7,673 nt of DNA from Caryophanales bacterium UBA6768 (lineage in GTDB: Bacteria > Bacillota > Bacilli > Bacillales_D > Amphibacillaceae): assembly GCA_002453315.1 (NCBI GenBank), contig DKGO01000209.1, forward strand, positions 1 to 7,673, read 5' to 3'. The position numbers and the translations under genes were made by a program. Positions 1 through 7,673 of this stretch are shown here, one piece after another; the first letter of the stretch is position 1, and every line of letters begins with the position of its first letter. Under the pieces are notes generated by a model. It searched no databases and was not told the origin of the DNA. It saw nothing but the letters and a program-made list of their open reading frames with translations.

Positions 1-1973
<1,973 letters not shown>

Positions 1974-2233
1974 GAATGCCCTTCTCATCAGTTTTTTCAT
2001 ATAGAAGGGAACTCAAAAGCTGTTTGAATGCCCTTCTCATCAGATTTTTCATATAGAAGGGCACTCGGGAGAGGTTTGAATGCCCTTCTCATCAGATTTT
2101 CCATGTAGAAGGGCACTCGGGAGATGTTTGAATGCCCTTCTTATCAGTTTTTCAATGTAGAAGGGCACTCGGGAGCGCTTTGAATGCCCTTCTCATCAGT
2201 TTTTCTATATAGAAGGGCACTCGGGAGATGTTT
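1974..2233. repeat. Tandem array of five 52-bp dyad repeats
   Basis: Units begin at 1974, 2026, 2078, 2130 and 2182, an exact 52-bp period with no indels. Each unit is a 12-nt left arm GAATGCCCTTCT, a 17-nt T-rich loop, a 12-nt right arm AGAAGGGCACTC and an 11-nt spacer of the type GGGAGATGTTT. The left arm is identical in all five units. The right arm is identical in four and reads AGAAGGGAACTC in the first. The arms pair over 12 positions with one fixed irregularity: A opposite C on the plus strand, which becomes a G-U wobble on the minus strand. Loops and spacers vary more than the arms. No T-tract follows the stems, so these are not ordinary terminators. The array lies between two minus-strand genes and contains no reading frame of note. 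Confidence 0.95.
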
Positions 2234-2522
2234 TTAATTTGGGCCTTTTTCATAAAGCCTCTTTTGGTTAACACTGTTATAAGTTTTTTAAGAAGAATTT
2301 TTGGTTATGGGGTTACAGAAAACATAGAAGGTAGTTTTATTTCAAAAAATCGAAGATACATGACTTCCGTAAAAATTGGAATTGGTTTTTAGAAGAGTGA
2401 TGAAAATGGCATAGTAGTAAACACCATCATCACCGTTATTCAAGTTCAAAAGAATACTTTATCGTATAGGTTTTCACATCTACCAACGATACATGTCCTA
2501 ACTTTATTTTTGTAGCTTGAAT
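2234..2522. other. Intergenic region between array and 280-residue gene
   Basis: No gene was seen on either strand. Two weak structures are present. GGCCTTT and AAAGCC around 2242-2259 can form a small bulged hairpin followed by TCTTTT. A long-loop inverted repeat, TATCGT (2460-2465) with ACGATA (2486-2491) and GGT/ACC inside, lies about 30 nt past the stop of the minus-strand gene; it could end that transcript but has no U-tract. Confidence 0.4.
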
Positions 2523-3365
2523 TTATATTTGTTTTAAAGCACCGTTTGCCTCTGGGATGTCATCTAAGTCAAGGGCATTCATTTTACAGAAGTATTCCAA
2601 GAAATTTTCAGCTACTTTGATTTCCTCTTGGTCCGTTTTTAATGCTATGATATCTTTTAAAATTTGGGCAGCCCAAACATTATCAAAATAACGATATTTT
2701 CCAGAATTCCATGTCATCCGATGCGGATAATTCCTGTTGATATAATAGGACCAGAAAAGCATTTTTTCAGCTTCTTGTTCAGTTAGCTTAATTCTGAATT
2801 TCGTATGAGCAGGGACCATTCCATCACTACTAAGGATGTTGGTAAATGTCTCATGTACCATATAAAGACCGAGAATCCGTCTGTCTGTTTCTGGCTGATC
2901 CAAACCCCTTGCCGTCAAAAGCCCTACACTGTTCAGACTCAATCGGGCAGGTATATTAGGTTCCCCTTTACTTTTTCCACTTTGGATTTTCCCTGTAGAA
3001 ACTTTCCAATCAGAAAATACACTTTTTTGTTCTTCTTCATCTAGCCAGAAAACAATTTGTTGACTTTCATGAATTTTTTGATTTTTTATTTTTGCTCTTA
3101 GCTGTTGTTCTAGCATCTGCTGCCTTTTTTCTTCTTCTCGTTTCTTTTCCAGTTGTTCCTTTTCCATCTCTCTTTTAGAAATGATTTTCTTAAGGGATTT
3201 TGAAGTTTCCCGGTTCTGTAGTGTGATGAATTTTCCAAAAGCATCAGGGTAAATAAATTTTTTAATTCCATCATTGAATTTAACGGTAATAAAAGATTCG
3301 TCTTGATCCACGATATCCCCTTCACCAAATACTTTATGAGTTATTTCTTCATTAATTAAATTCAT
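2523..3365 (-). CDS. Uncharacterised protein: beta-rich N-module, coiled coil, conserved C-domain
   Basis: Predicted soluble protein of 280 residues with no signal peptide or membrane segment. Residues about 6-48 (HKVFGEGDIVDQDESFITVKF then KKFIYPDAFGKF) resemble the small SH3/Tudor-like barrel found at one end of several Firmicute proteins, with a GxGxIV turn and a closing FxYPDAF strand. Residues about 55-100 are a highly charged Lys/Glu helix, likely coiled coil. Residues about 104-280 form a second domain with FWLDEEE, SGKSKGEPNIPARL, LLTAR, DRRILGLYMV, MVPAHTKFRIKL and MTWNSGKYRYFDN. The last motifs look like a family-conserved binding surface, but I recognise no catalytic signature. The ATG is well supported: GAGGAG (3380-3375) lies 9 nt upstream. 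It is transcribed alone, divergently from ytxJ. Ligand and function are unknown; nucleic-acid binding is only a guess from the barrel. Confidence 0.9.
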   Translation of the reverse strand: MNLINEEITHKVFGEGDIVDQDESFITVKFNDGIKKFIYPDAFGKFITLQNRETSKSLKKIISKREMEKEQLEKKREEEKRQQMLEQQLRAKIKNQKIHESQQIVFWLDEEEQKSVFSDWKVSTGKIQSGKSKGEPNIPARLSLNSVGLLTARGLDQPETDRRILGLYMVHETFTNILSSDGMVPAHTKFRIKLTEQEAEKMLFWSYYINRNYPHRMTWNSGKYRYFDNVWAAQILKDIIALKTDQEEIKVAENFLEYFCKMNALDLDDIPEANGALKQI

Positions 3366-3389
3366 TAACCCACTCTCCTCACTTGTTTT

Positions 3390-3407
3390 CTATCGGTCCT
3401 GCGATAG
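3390..3407 (-). promoter_or_regulatory. Perfect hairpin/dyad in leader of the 280-residue gene
   Basis: CTATCG (3390-3395) and CGATAG (3402-3407) form a perfect 6-bp inverted repeat around a 6-nt loop. In the minus-strand transcript it ends about 10 nt before the GAGGAG ribosome binding site. CTATCG recurs at 3495-3500 in the same intergenic region. It may be an operator half-site or a small leader hairpin; the stem is short, so chance is not excluded. Confidence 0.4.
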
Positions 3408-3533
3408 TAATTTCTAAATAAAAAATACACCCAAATTGCTTCGAGAAGAAGTAGCCTACAATCTTTAACTGTTATCTGGAAGCTACTACACTTACTATCG
3501 TATCATATAGTTTAAAACAACACAAGATTATGA

Positions 3534-3563
3534 TTGACAACACAGGTTTATTCATTGTATAAT
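3534..3563 (+). promoter_or_regulatory. Consensus sigma-A promoter facing ytxJ
   Basis: TTGACA (3534-3539) and TATAAT (3558-3563) are both perfect consensus hexamers separated by 18 bp. Transcription would begin near 3570 and give ytxJ an unusually long leader of about 165 nt. No promoter of this quality was seen elsewhere in the window. Confidence 0.75.
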
Positions 3564-3646
3564 TATTGGTTATCTTAAAAATAAAAACTAGAATTTTAGA
3601 TGTCCCCAAGAATAATGCTACAATTTTCGCGGAGGAATTTCCTAAC

Positions 3647-3712
3647 TGTCGTATCTTGATACAAGCATGCTCTTTGAAAAAATGAATCTATTGTCGTACA
3701 CTTAAACAAGCA
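3647..3712 (+). repeat. Duplicated 21-bp motif upstream of ytxJ
   Basis: TGTCGTA-N7-ACAAGCA occurs at 3647-3667 and again at 3692-3712. The two 7-bp blocks are identical in both copies and 16 of 21 positions match overall; the copies start 45 bp apart. The first copy contains the dyad GTATC-TT-GATAC; the second does not keep it. The arrangement brackets the candidate promoter at 3674-3702, as expected for paired binding sites of a regulator, though local duplication would also explain it. Confidence 0.6.
3664..3702 (+). promoter_or_regulatory. Second ytxJ promoter with Spx-like AGCA element
   Basis: TTGAAA (3674-3679) and TACACT (3697-3702) are spaced by 17 bp and would start transcription near 3709, about 28 nt before the ytxJ start codon. 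AGCA at 3664-3667 falls at about -45 to -42 when the -35 hexamer is numbered from -35. Spx-activated thiol-stress promoters of Bacillus carry an AGCA element at roughly this place, upstream of the -35. Thiol-stress control would suit a bacilliredoxin gene. The -10 box is poor, as is common for activated promoters. The Spx link is an inference. Confidence 0.4.
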
Positions 3713-3719
3713 ATAGATT
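3685..3719 (+). promoter_or_regulatory. Perfect 9-bp inverted repeat abutting ytxJ RBS
   Basis: AATCTATTG (3685-3693) and CAATAGATT (3711-3719) are exact reverse complements around a 17-nt loop. The second arm ends 2 nt before the AGGAGG of ytxJ (3722-3727). In a transcript from the upstream promoter this would be an RNA hairpin at the ribosome binding site. For the nearer promoter the same dyad covers the -10 box and start region, where a repressor could bind. Confidence 0.5.
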
Positions 3720-3736
3720 ATAGGAGGTTAGCATCA

Positions 3737-4075
3737 ATGGAGTGGAAGGAAATAACTGAGTTAGAAGAATGGGAACAAATTTTAAATAAATCGTCAGAAA
3801 AAGACCAAATTATTTTGAAGCATAGTACAACATGCCCAGTAAGTTTTAATGCTTTGGATGAATATAACGATTATTTAGCAGACAAGCCTAATAATCATAT
3901 CGATTATACTTTAGTAAAAGTGAGAGAATCACGGCCTGTATCAAATAAAATAGAGGCAGATTTAAAGGTTAAACATGAATCACCACAAATTATTTACATA
4001 AAAAACAAAGAAAAGTATTGGTCTGCCACCCACTGGGCTGTAACAAAAGCTCATATGAAAGCAGTCATTGATTAA
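3737..4075 (+). CDS. ytxJ: YtxJ/BrxC monothiol bacilliredoxin-like protein
   Basis: A 112-residue cytoplasmic thioredoxin-fold protein of the bacillithiol-linked YtxJ family (also called BrxC in B. subtilis). These proteins act in reversal of bacillithiol mixed disulfides on oxidised proteins. The active-site loop is KHSTTCPVS with the single cysteine at residue 33, the only Cys in the protein, so it fits a monothiol mechanism. SPQIIYI (82-88) supplies the cis-proline (Pro83) facing the active site in thioredoxin folds. Length is typical for the family. The ATG follows AGGAGG with 9 nt spacing. It stands alone here, whereas in B. subtilis ytxJ is the last gene of ytxGHJ. Two candidate promoters lie upstream, and a strong terminator follows 5 nt after the stop. 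Confidence 0.93.
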   Translation: MEWKEITELEEWEQILNKSSEKDQIILKHSTTCPVSFNALDEYNDYLADKPNNHIDYTLVKVRESRPVSNKIEADLKVKHESPQIIYIKNKEKYWSATHWAVTKAHMKAVID

Positions 4076-4080
4076 ATGAT

Positions 4081-4120
4081 AAAGGGAGGCTAAATTCGAG
4101 AATTTAGTCTCCTTTTGATT
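4081..4120. terminator. Bidirectional intrinsic terminator between ytxJ and the YfjL-like gene
   Basis: Arms 4081-4097 and 4100-4116 pair over up to 17 positions with two G-T wobbles, including the perfect 8-bp core CTAAATTC/GAATTTAG. A TTTTGATTT tract follows on the plus strand and TTTATCATTT on the minus strand. It lies 5 nt after the ytxJ stop and 44 nt after the stop of the convergent gene, so it can serve both. Confidence 0.88.
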
Positions 4121-4163
4121 TACATATATCATGTCTTCCGACTCTGACAATTTCATGGGGTAT

Positions 4164-4994
4164 TCACTCTATATTTTTCATCTTCTCATCTTCTTGCCCA
4201 TAGTAGTCCATAAGCAAATCATGGTTTTCTTCCAGCCGTTTAGCTAGGTCTTCTTCGTAAATATCGCTATATAGGAAATTTGCTGTATGAATACTCGCCT
4301 CGTCCTCATAAGGTTTCCCTGTATCTTCTTTAGGATTTTGTAACACAAAATCGATAGCATAAAAAGGGATTCCAGCTTCGTCAAGCTCATTTTTTATGAT
4401 CATTAAATAGTCACTTGCTTTGGTAAAGGAAATATCAGCATTTTCAGCATAATATACAATATGGCCAGTTGTCTTGGCTAATTCTTTTACATCGTATATT
4501 TTATCAAGCTCGAGCCCATCTATTTGCACCCCATAATCTGGTTGGTCAAAACTATCAGGAGCATTTTTATCAAAAATTTCAATCGTGCCAAAATCTATAT
4601 CACTTGCCAGTGGAAAATCTTCTGCGGAAAGAACTTTTTCAACCATTTTTCTATATTCCTCATCAATCCTGCGGTAAGTGTTCCAGCCACTAAGGACATC
4701 ATCCTCATAGGAATCACGAACAACCTTATTAAAAGGAATCGTTAAAGAAAAATGGCTGTCAATACTTGATGGTGACATGATATTTACGTTGTAAGCACCA
4801 TCTTTAAAATTATAAAAAACATCTTCAATTACAAAGTCCTCTTCATGATAATTTTTTTCTAGATATTTTTCAGCACTGCTTTTGGCTATCATTTTTGAAA
4901 CTGGGTTACCGAACAAACTATTTACAATTAACAACCCGCCAGCTAGTATAATAATCCCTATGACAATCATTGCTAGTTTTATCCATTTATTCAT
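4164..4994 (-). CDS. YfjL-like membrane-anchored protein
   Basis: Protein of 276 residues with a short basic N-terminus, one hydrophobic helix (about residues 7-25, LAMIVIGIIILAGGLLIVN) and an extracytoplasmic domain rich in Asp and Glu. No lipobox cysteine follows the helix, so it is likely a type II anchor or uncleaved signal rather than a lipoprotein. The segment after the helix (FGNPVSKMIAKSSAEKYLEKNY, then YNFKDGAYNV and SPSSIDSHFSL) matches my memory of YfjL-like proteins of Bacillus, whose function is unknown. The remainder has paired alpha/beta stretches and an acidic tail. The ATG is supported by GAGAGG with 8 nt spacing. It is a single gene, convergent with ytxJ and divergent from the hydrolase. 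A weak promoter (TATAAA near 5038-5033) may lie upstream. It is longer than my recollection of B. subtilis YfjL (about 220 residues). Confidence 0.85.
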   Translation of the reverse strand: MNKWIKLAMIVIGIIILAGGLLIVNSLFGNPVSKMIAKSSAEKYLEKNYHEEDFVIEDVFYNFKDGAYNVNIMSPSSIDSHFSLTIPFNKVVRDSYEDDVLSGWNTYRRIDEEYRKMVEKVLSAEDFPLASDIDFGTIEIFDKNAPDSFDQPDYGVQIDGLELDKIYDVKELAKTTGHIVYYAENADISFTKASDYLMIIKNELDEAGIPFYAIDFVLQNPKEDTGKPYEDEASIHTANFLYSDIYEEDLAKRLEENHDLLMDYYGQEDEKMKNIE

Positions 4995-5121
4995 TTTGTT
5001 ATCCTCTCAATATAATAGTCTAGTTATCTTTATTTTATACGTTGCTGCCCGAGCCGTAAAGATTTAAGAAGTGGTCTTATGATTACAAATCATGCTATTT
5101 TTAATGGAAATAAACAAAATT

Positions 5122-5150
5122 TTCACGTTATCCATTTTCTCTGATAAAAT
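5122..5150 (+). promoter_or_regulatory. Candidate sigma-A promoter of the hydrolase gene
   Basis: TTCACG (5122-5127) and TAAAAT (5145-5150) are separated by 17 bp, matching four and five of six consensus bases. Transcription would begin near 5157, about 30 nt before the preferred ATG. The short leader argues against the TTG at 5169, which would have only about 12 nt. Confidence 0.5.
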
Positions 5151-5186
5151 AGTAATCATGAGAATAATTTGGCGGTGTCTATTGTC

Positions 5187-7301
5187 ATGATAAATTGGAT
5201 GAAGCAATTTTTTAAAATAATAGTCTTTAGAATTAAAAAAACGACCGAACGTGATAGTAAAACGACAATCATAGCCATTCTGGCTGCCTTCCTAATTTCC
5301 ACTATCATTTCGATTATTACAGCAATTGGTGTCCCGACAGGGCCTACTTTAAAAAATAGGATATACGATATTTTAATTGCCACTGGTCTTAATTTAGTCG
5401 GATTTATGTTATTTGTGGTCATTTTTTCTATCATTCTATCACTTTTATTTATCCCGTTACCTAGATTGCTAGCCTCTGCTACTATTTACACTGGCATCCT
5501 ACATGGGATAGTTTTACATCAAGCCAAAAGCGGTATGAATTTCTCTATTTTCATCGGCGTGATGACAACCGTAGTTACCGTTTTACTTGGTGTAGCTGTC
5601 ATACTCTTTTTTAAAAATCGATTTGGCCGATGGGTTTTGACTTCACTTTTGGTCATCTCAACTGTCATGTTTGTCGCAGCAAATTTTCCCAATAAAAATG
5701 TTGTCGATGTCAGTAGTGAAAGCGAGGAACACCCGGCACATCTCGGTTCTTCTGATACATCCTTTTTCACCTATGGCAGTGGGACAGATTTACACCGTGA
5801 GGAATATGCTTCAAAAGTGGCGGAAATAACACCCTCAGTTGATGCCTCAAATTTCATCACACGTTGGAGTCATAAACGGGAGAAATTTTGGGGATTTAAC
5901 CAAGAAAATTTCCCTATCAATGGCCGTGTCTGGATGCCAGAAGGTGATGGAAGTTTCCCTATTATTTTAATGGTTCACGGTAACCATACGATGGAATATT
6001 TTTCTACAGATGGCTATGATTATTTAGGTGAGTCACTCGCATCTCACGGGTTTATTTTCATTTCTGTTGATGAAGATTATGTTAACTATTCTAATATTGT
6101 TGGACAACCTAACGATAATTATCAATTACGTACTTGGATTATGTTGCAACATCTCGTTCAATTAAAAGAATTAAACAGCAATTTAGAAAGCCAATTTTAT
6201 CAAAAAATTGATTTTAGCAATGTTGCATTTGCTGGTCATTCCCGTGGGGGTCAAGCGGCTGCAATGGCAGCAGATTATGAAAAGTTTTTCGATGATCCAA
6301 TTCTTTTAACACAATTAAAAGATATCCAAATAAAAGCAGTTGCCGCAATTTCACCTACTGAAAAACTTGTCGATAATAAACGTGCTACTTTGGATAATAT
6401 TGCTTATATGGTGTTGCATGGATCACATGATTCGGATGTTTATGATTTTCGTGGAAATCAACAATTTCACCGGACAAATCTTAATGAAAATTCAGATTTA
6501 TTGAAATTAGCTGTCTATATTGAAAAGGCAAACCATGTCCATTTCAATACGAGTTGGGGGACAAATGATTTAAGTTTTCCAAGGGGGATTTTTTTAGATC
6601 GTTCATCGATACTTAATAACTATGATCAACAGCTCATTGCAAAAGCATATTTTACGGCTTTTTTTAAAAAGGTGTTTGATGGTGATACAAGTTACGATTC
6701 AATGTTACAACATCCAAACAATCAGCAAAATGGATTACCTGACACACAAATTGTAAGCCAATATAAGCCAAGTACATATCGAACGATTGAAAAATTCAAT
6801 CGCTTTAGTGACCCGAGCGGTAATTTTAATGACTTTGAAGAAAGTGACGTTGTAACCCCTGAAGGACGAACGGGAAAAAACCATCCTAAAGATGTACTTG
6901 AATTGTCATGGGAGACTGAAGCAAGTTATTCTATTAAACTTTCTAGTGAGGATTTTAAAAATGCAAGAGATGAGGATGGTAACTATCTTATTCTCTCAAT
7001 GGCAAATATACTACCCGATTCACAACCTGACATCAACGTTACCTTGGAATCTGAACATCATCGCTTCATTGATGAAAATATTTCAATTGCCGATGTGATT
7101 GAAATTAACAATACCACATTCGGTTTATTTGATCAGTTTTTTCGTGATGGAAAATATGAGGAATCATGGGAGCCTATTTTCCAAACAATCGAAGTACCTA
7201 TCGAGCATCTACAGGACATGTCTAATGAGTCAGTTGTATTAACAATACATTTTCGAGGAAATGAAGGAAAAGTTTTGTTAGAGGAAATTGGGGTGTATTG
7301 A
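5187..7301 (+). CDS. Membrane-anchored alpha/beta hydrolase with C-terminal beta-sandwich domain
   Basis: Predicted protein of 704 residues. The N-terminal part (about 27-166) has five hydrophobic helices, near 27-48, 64-90, 95-112, 119-142 and 149-166, after a basic N-terminus, which would place the rest outside the membrane. Residues about 240-500 are an alpha/beta-hydrolase fold: oxyanion strand ILMVHGNH (260-267), nucleophile elbow GHSRGGQ with Ser352, acid loop HGSHDSDVYDF with Asp415 or Asp417, and ANHVHF with His450. It most resembles dienelactone-hydrolase or PAF-acetylhydrolase type enzymes; the substrate is unknown, possibly an ester or lipid at the cell surface. Residues about 555-704 form a beta-rich module ending SWEPIFQTIEVPIEHL...VLLEEIGVY, like jelly-roll domains appended to secreted hydrolases. 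The start is uncertain: TTG at 5169 and GTG at 5175 are in frame, and ATG at 5187 has a weak GGCGG 11 nt upstream. No partner gene is nearby, and no strong terminator follows. Confidence 0.92.
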   Translation: MINWMKQFFKIIVFRIKKTTERDSKTTIIAILAAFLISTIISIITAIGVPTGPTLKNRIYDILIATGLNLVGFMLFVVIFSIILSLLFIPLPRLLASATIYTGILHGIVLHQAKSGMNFSIFIGVMTTVVTVLLGVAVILFFKNRFGRWVLTSLLVISTVMFVAANFPNKNVVDVSSESEEHPAHLGSSDTSFFTYGSGTDLHREEYASKVAEITPSVDASNFITRWSHKREKFWGFNQENFPINGRVWMPEGDGSFPIILMVHGNHTMEYFSTDGYDYLGESLASHGFIFISVDEDYVNYSNIVGQPNDNYQLRTWIMLQHLVQLKELNSNLESQFYQKIDFSNVAFAGHSRGGQAAAMAADYEKFFDDPILLTQLKDIQIKAVAAISPTEKLVDNKRATLDNIAYMVLHGSHDSDVYDFRGNQQFHRTNLNENSDLLKLAVYIEKANHVHFNTSWGTNDLSFPRGIFLDRSSILNNYDQQLIAKAYFTAFFKKVFDGDTSYDSMLQHPNNQQNGLPDTQIVSQYKPSTYRTIEKFNRFSDPSGNFNDFEESDVVTPEGRTGKNHPKDVLELSWETEASYSIKLSSEDFKNARDEDGNYLILSMANILPDSQPDINVTLESEHHRFIDENISIADVIEINNTTFGLFDQFFRDGKYEESWEPIFQTIEVPIEHLQDMSNESVVLTIHFRGNEGKVLLEEIGVY

Positions 7302-7479
7302 TATTAGAATGATTTCCGAAAAACTTATCTTAACTTTTCTTTGAAACGATGAATTTCTTTTTAATTGTTCATATTAAGACTAATAAATAAGGGTGTTCAC
7401 CCAAATATTCTATGCCCTCCTAAATCATCTATCCATCAACTTTTTATTCCCCTAATAAAAGTGCACGATTACTAATATT
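7302..7479. other. Intergenic region after the hydrolase gene
   Basis: No gene was seen. GGGTG-TT-CACCC (7391-7402) is a perfect but loopless palindrome followed by AT-rich DNA, too small for a confident terminator. Positions 7461-7479 resemble the tail of the repeat unit that follows, offset by one base, so the array probably has a decayed unit here. Confidence 0.45.
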
Positions 7480-7673
7480 CCTTACCTGTTATAGTGAATT
7501 TGTATGGGGAAGGGCATGATTAACCTCTAATCCTTACCTTCTATTGCAATTTCGTATGGAGAAGGGCACGATTAACCTCTAATCCTTACCTTCTATTGCG
7601 ATTTTGTATGGAGAAGGGAACGATTAACCTCTATTCCTTACCTTCTATTGCGATTTCGTATGGAGAAGGGAAC
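7480..7673. repeat. Second tandem 52-bp repeat array, continues past right edge
   Basis: Units start at 7480, 7532, 7584 and 7636, an exact 52-bp period; the fourth is cut by the window edge after 38 nt. In the three better-preserved units CCTTCT and AGAAGG form a 6-bp dyad around a 17-nt loop. The following 11-nt spacer is TTAACCTCTAA, with one substitution before the last unit. The first unit is degenerate (CCTGTT for the arm). The loop keeps a GATTTT-like core also present in two loops of the array at 1974-2233. Period, loop length and AGAAGGG arm are the same as in that array, so the two appear to be diverged members of one repeat family. Confidence 0.93.

Noticed and set aside
1974..2222. 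Series of intrinsic terminators
   Set aside because: The stems are not followed by T-tracts on either strand.
1974..2233. CRISPR array
   Set aside because: Repeated unit is a 41-nt dyad with an 11-nt spacer that is itself similar between units; spacers are too short and not unique, and no cas genes are present.
2400..2440. Remnant coding frame with GDDGVYYYA-like translation on the minus strand
   Set aside because: Short, no start or ribosome binding site, and no recognisable family.
3668..3705. Upstream peptide of 12 codons in the ytxJ leader
   Set aside because: The ATG (3667-3669 region) has no ribosome binding site and the segment is better explained by promoter and dyad elements.
5156..5770. 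Minus-strand reading frames opposite the hydrolase membrane region
   Set aside because: Antisense to a long coding frame with clear membrane helices; no independent ribosome binding site or motif.
7391..7402. Terminator of the hydrolase gene at GGGTG-TT-CACCC
   Set aside because: The palindrome has a 2-nt centre, only 5 bp per arm and no U-tract on the plus strand.
7411..7421. Extra copy of the first array's arm (ATGCCCTCCT)
   Set aside because: It is out of phase with the 52-bp register and no matching right arm is found at the expected spacing.

Overview
The window looks like chromosomal DNA of a low-GC, bacillithiol-producing Bacillales bacterium. The evidence is AT-rich sequence, strong AGGAGG-type ribosome binding sites, a Bacillus-type glycerol kinase, a YtxJ/BrxC bacilliredoxin-like protein and a YfjL-like membrane-anchored protein. 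It is not a classical mobile island. It is a string of separately transcribed genes with long intergenic gaps, two of which hold arrays of 52-bp dyad repeats.

Layout: (1) 1-1489, minus strand: glpK, glycerol kinase, complete except for the last few codons beyond the left edge. The histidine that HPr phosphorylates in related Firmicute enzymes reads as glutamine here. (2) 1490-2522: about 1 kb without a convincing gene, holding a possible IS21-type terminal scar near 1770-1830 and five exact-period 52-bp dyad repeats at 1974-2233. (3) 2523-3365, minus: an uncharacterised 280-residue protein with a small N-terminal beta-rich module, a charged coiled coil and a conserved-looking C-terminal domain. 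(4) 3366-3736: a divergent regulatory region with a consensus sigma-A promoter, a second promoter carrying an Spx-like AGCA element, a duplicated 21-bp motif and a hairpin just before the ytxJ ribosome binding site. (5) 3737-4075, plus: ytxJ. (6) 4081-4120: a strong bidirectional terminator shared with the convergent gene. (7) 4164-4994, minus: YfjL-like membrane-anchored protein. (8) 5187-7301, plus: a large membrane-anchored alpha/beta hydrolase with a C-terminal beta-sandwich module. (9) 7302-7673: intergenic DNA entering a second 52-bp repeat array that leaves the window on the right.

No gene cluster here amounts to an obvious pathway or defence system. The most unusual content is non-coding. 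The two arrays, 5.2 kb apart, differ in sequence but share one plan: a 12-nt arm, a 17-nt loop, a 12-nt arm and an 11-nt spacer, 52 bp in all, close to five helical turns. The ytxJ control region is the second most interesting feature. Family assignments rest on recognition of motifs; no database search was possible.
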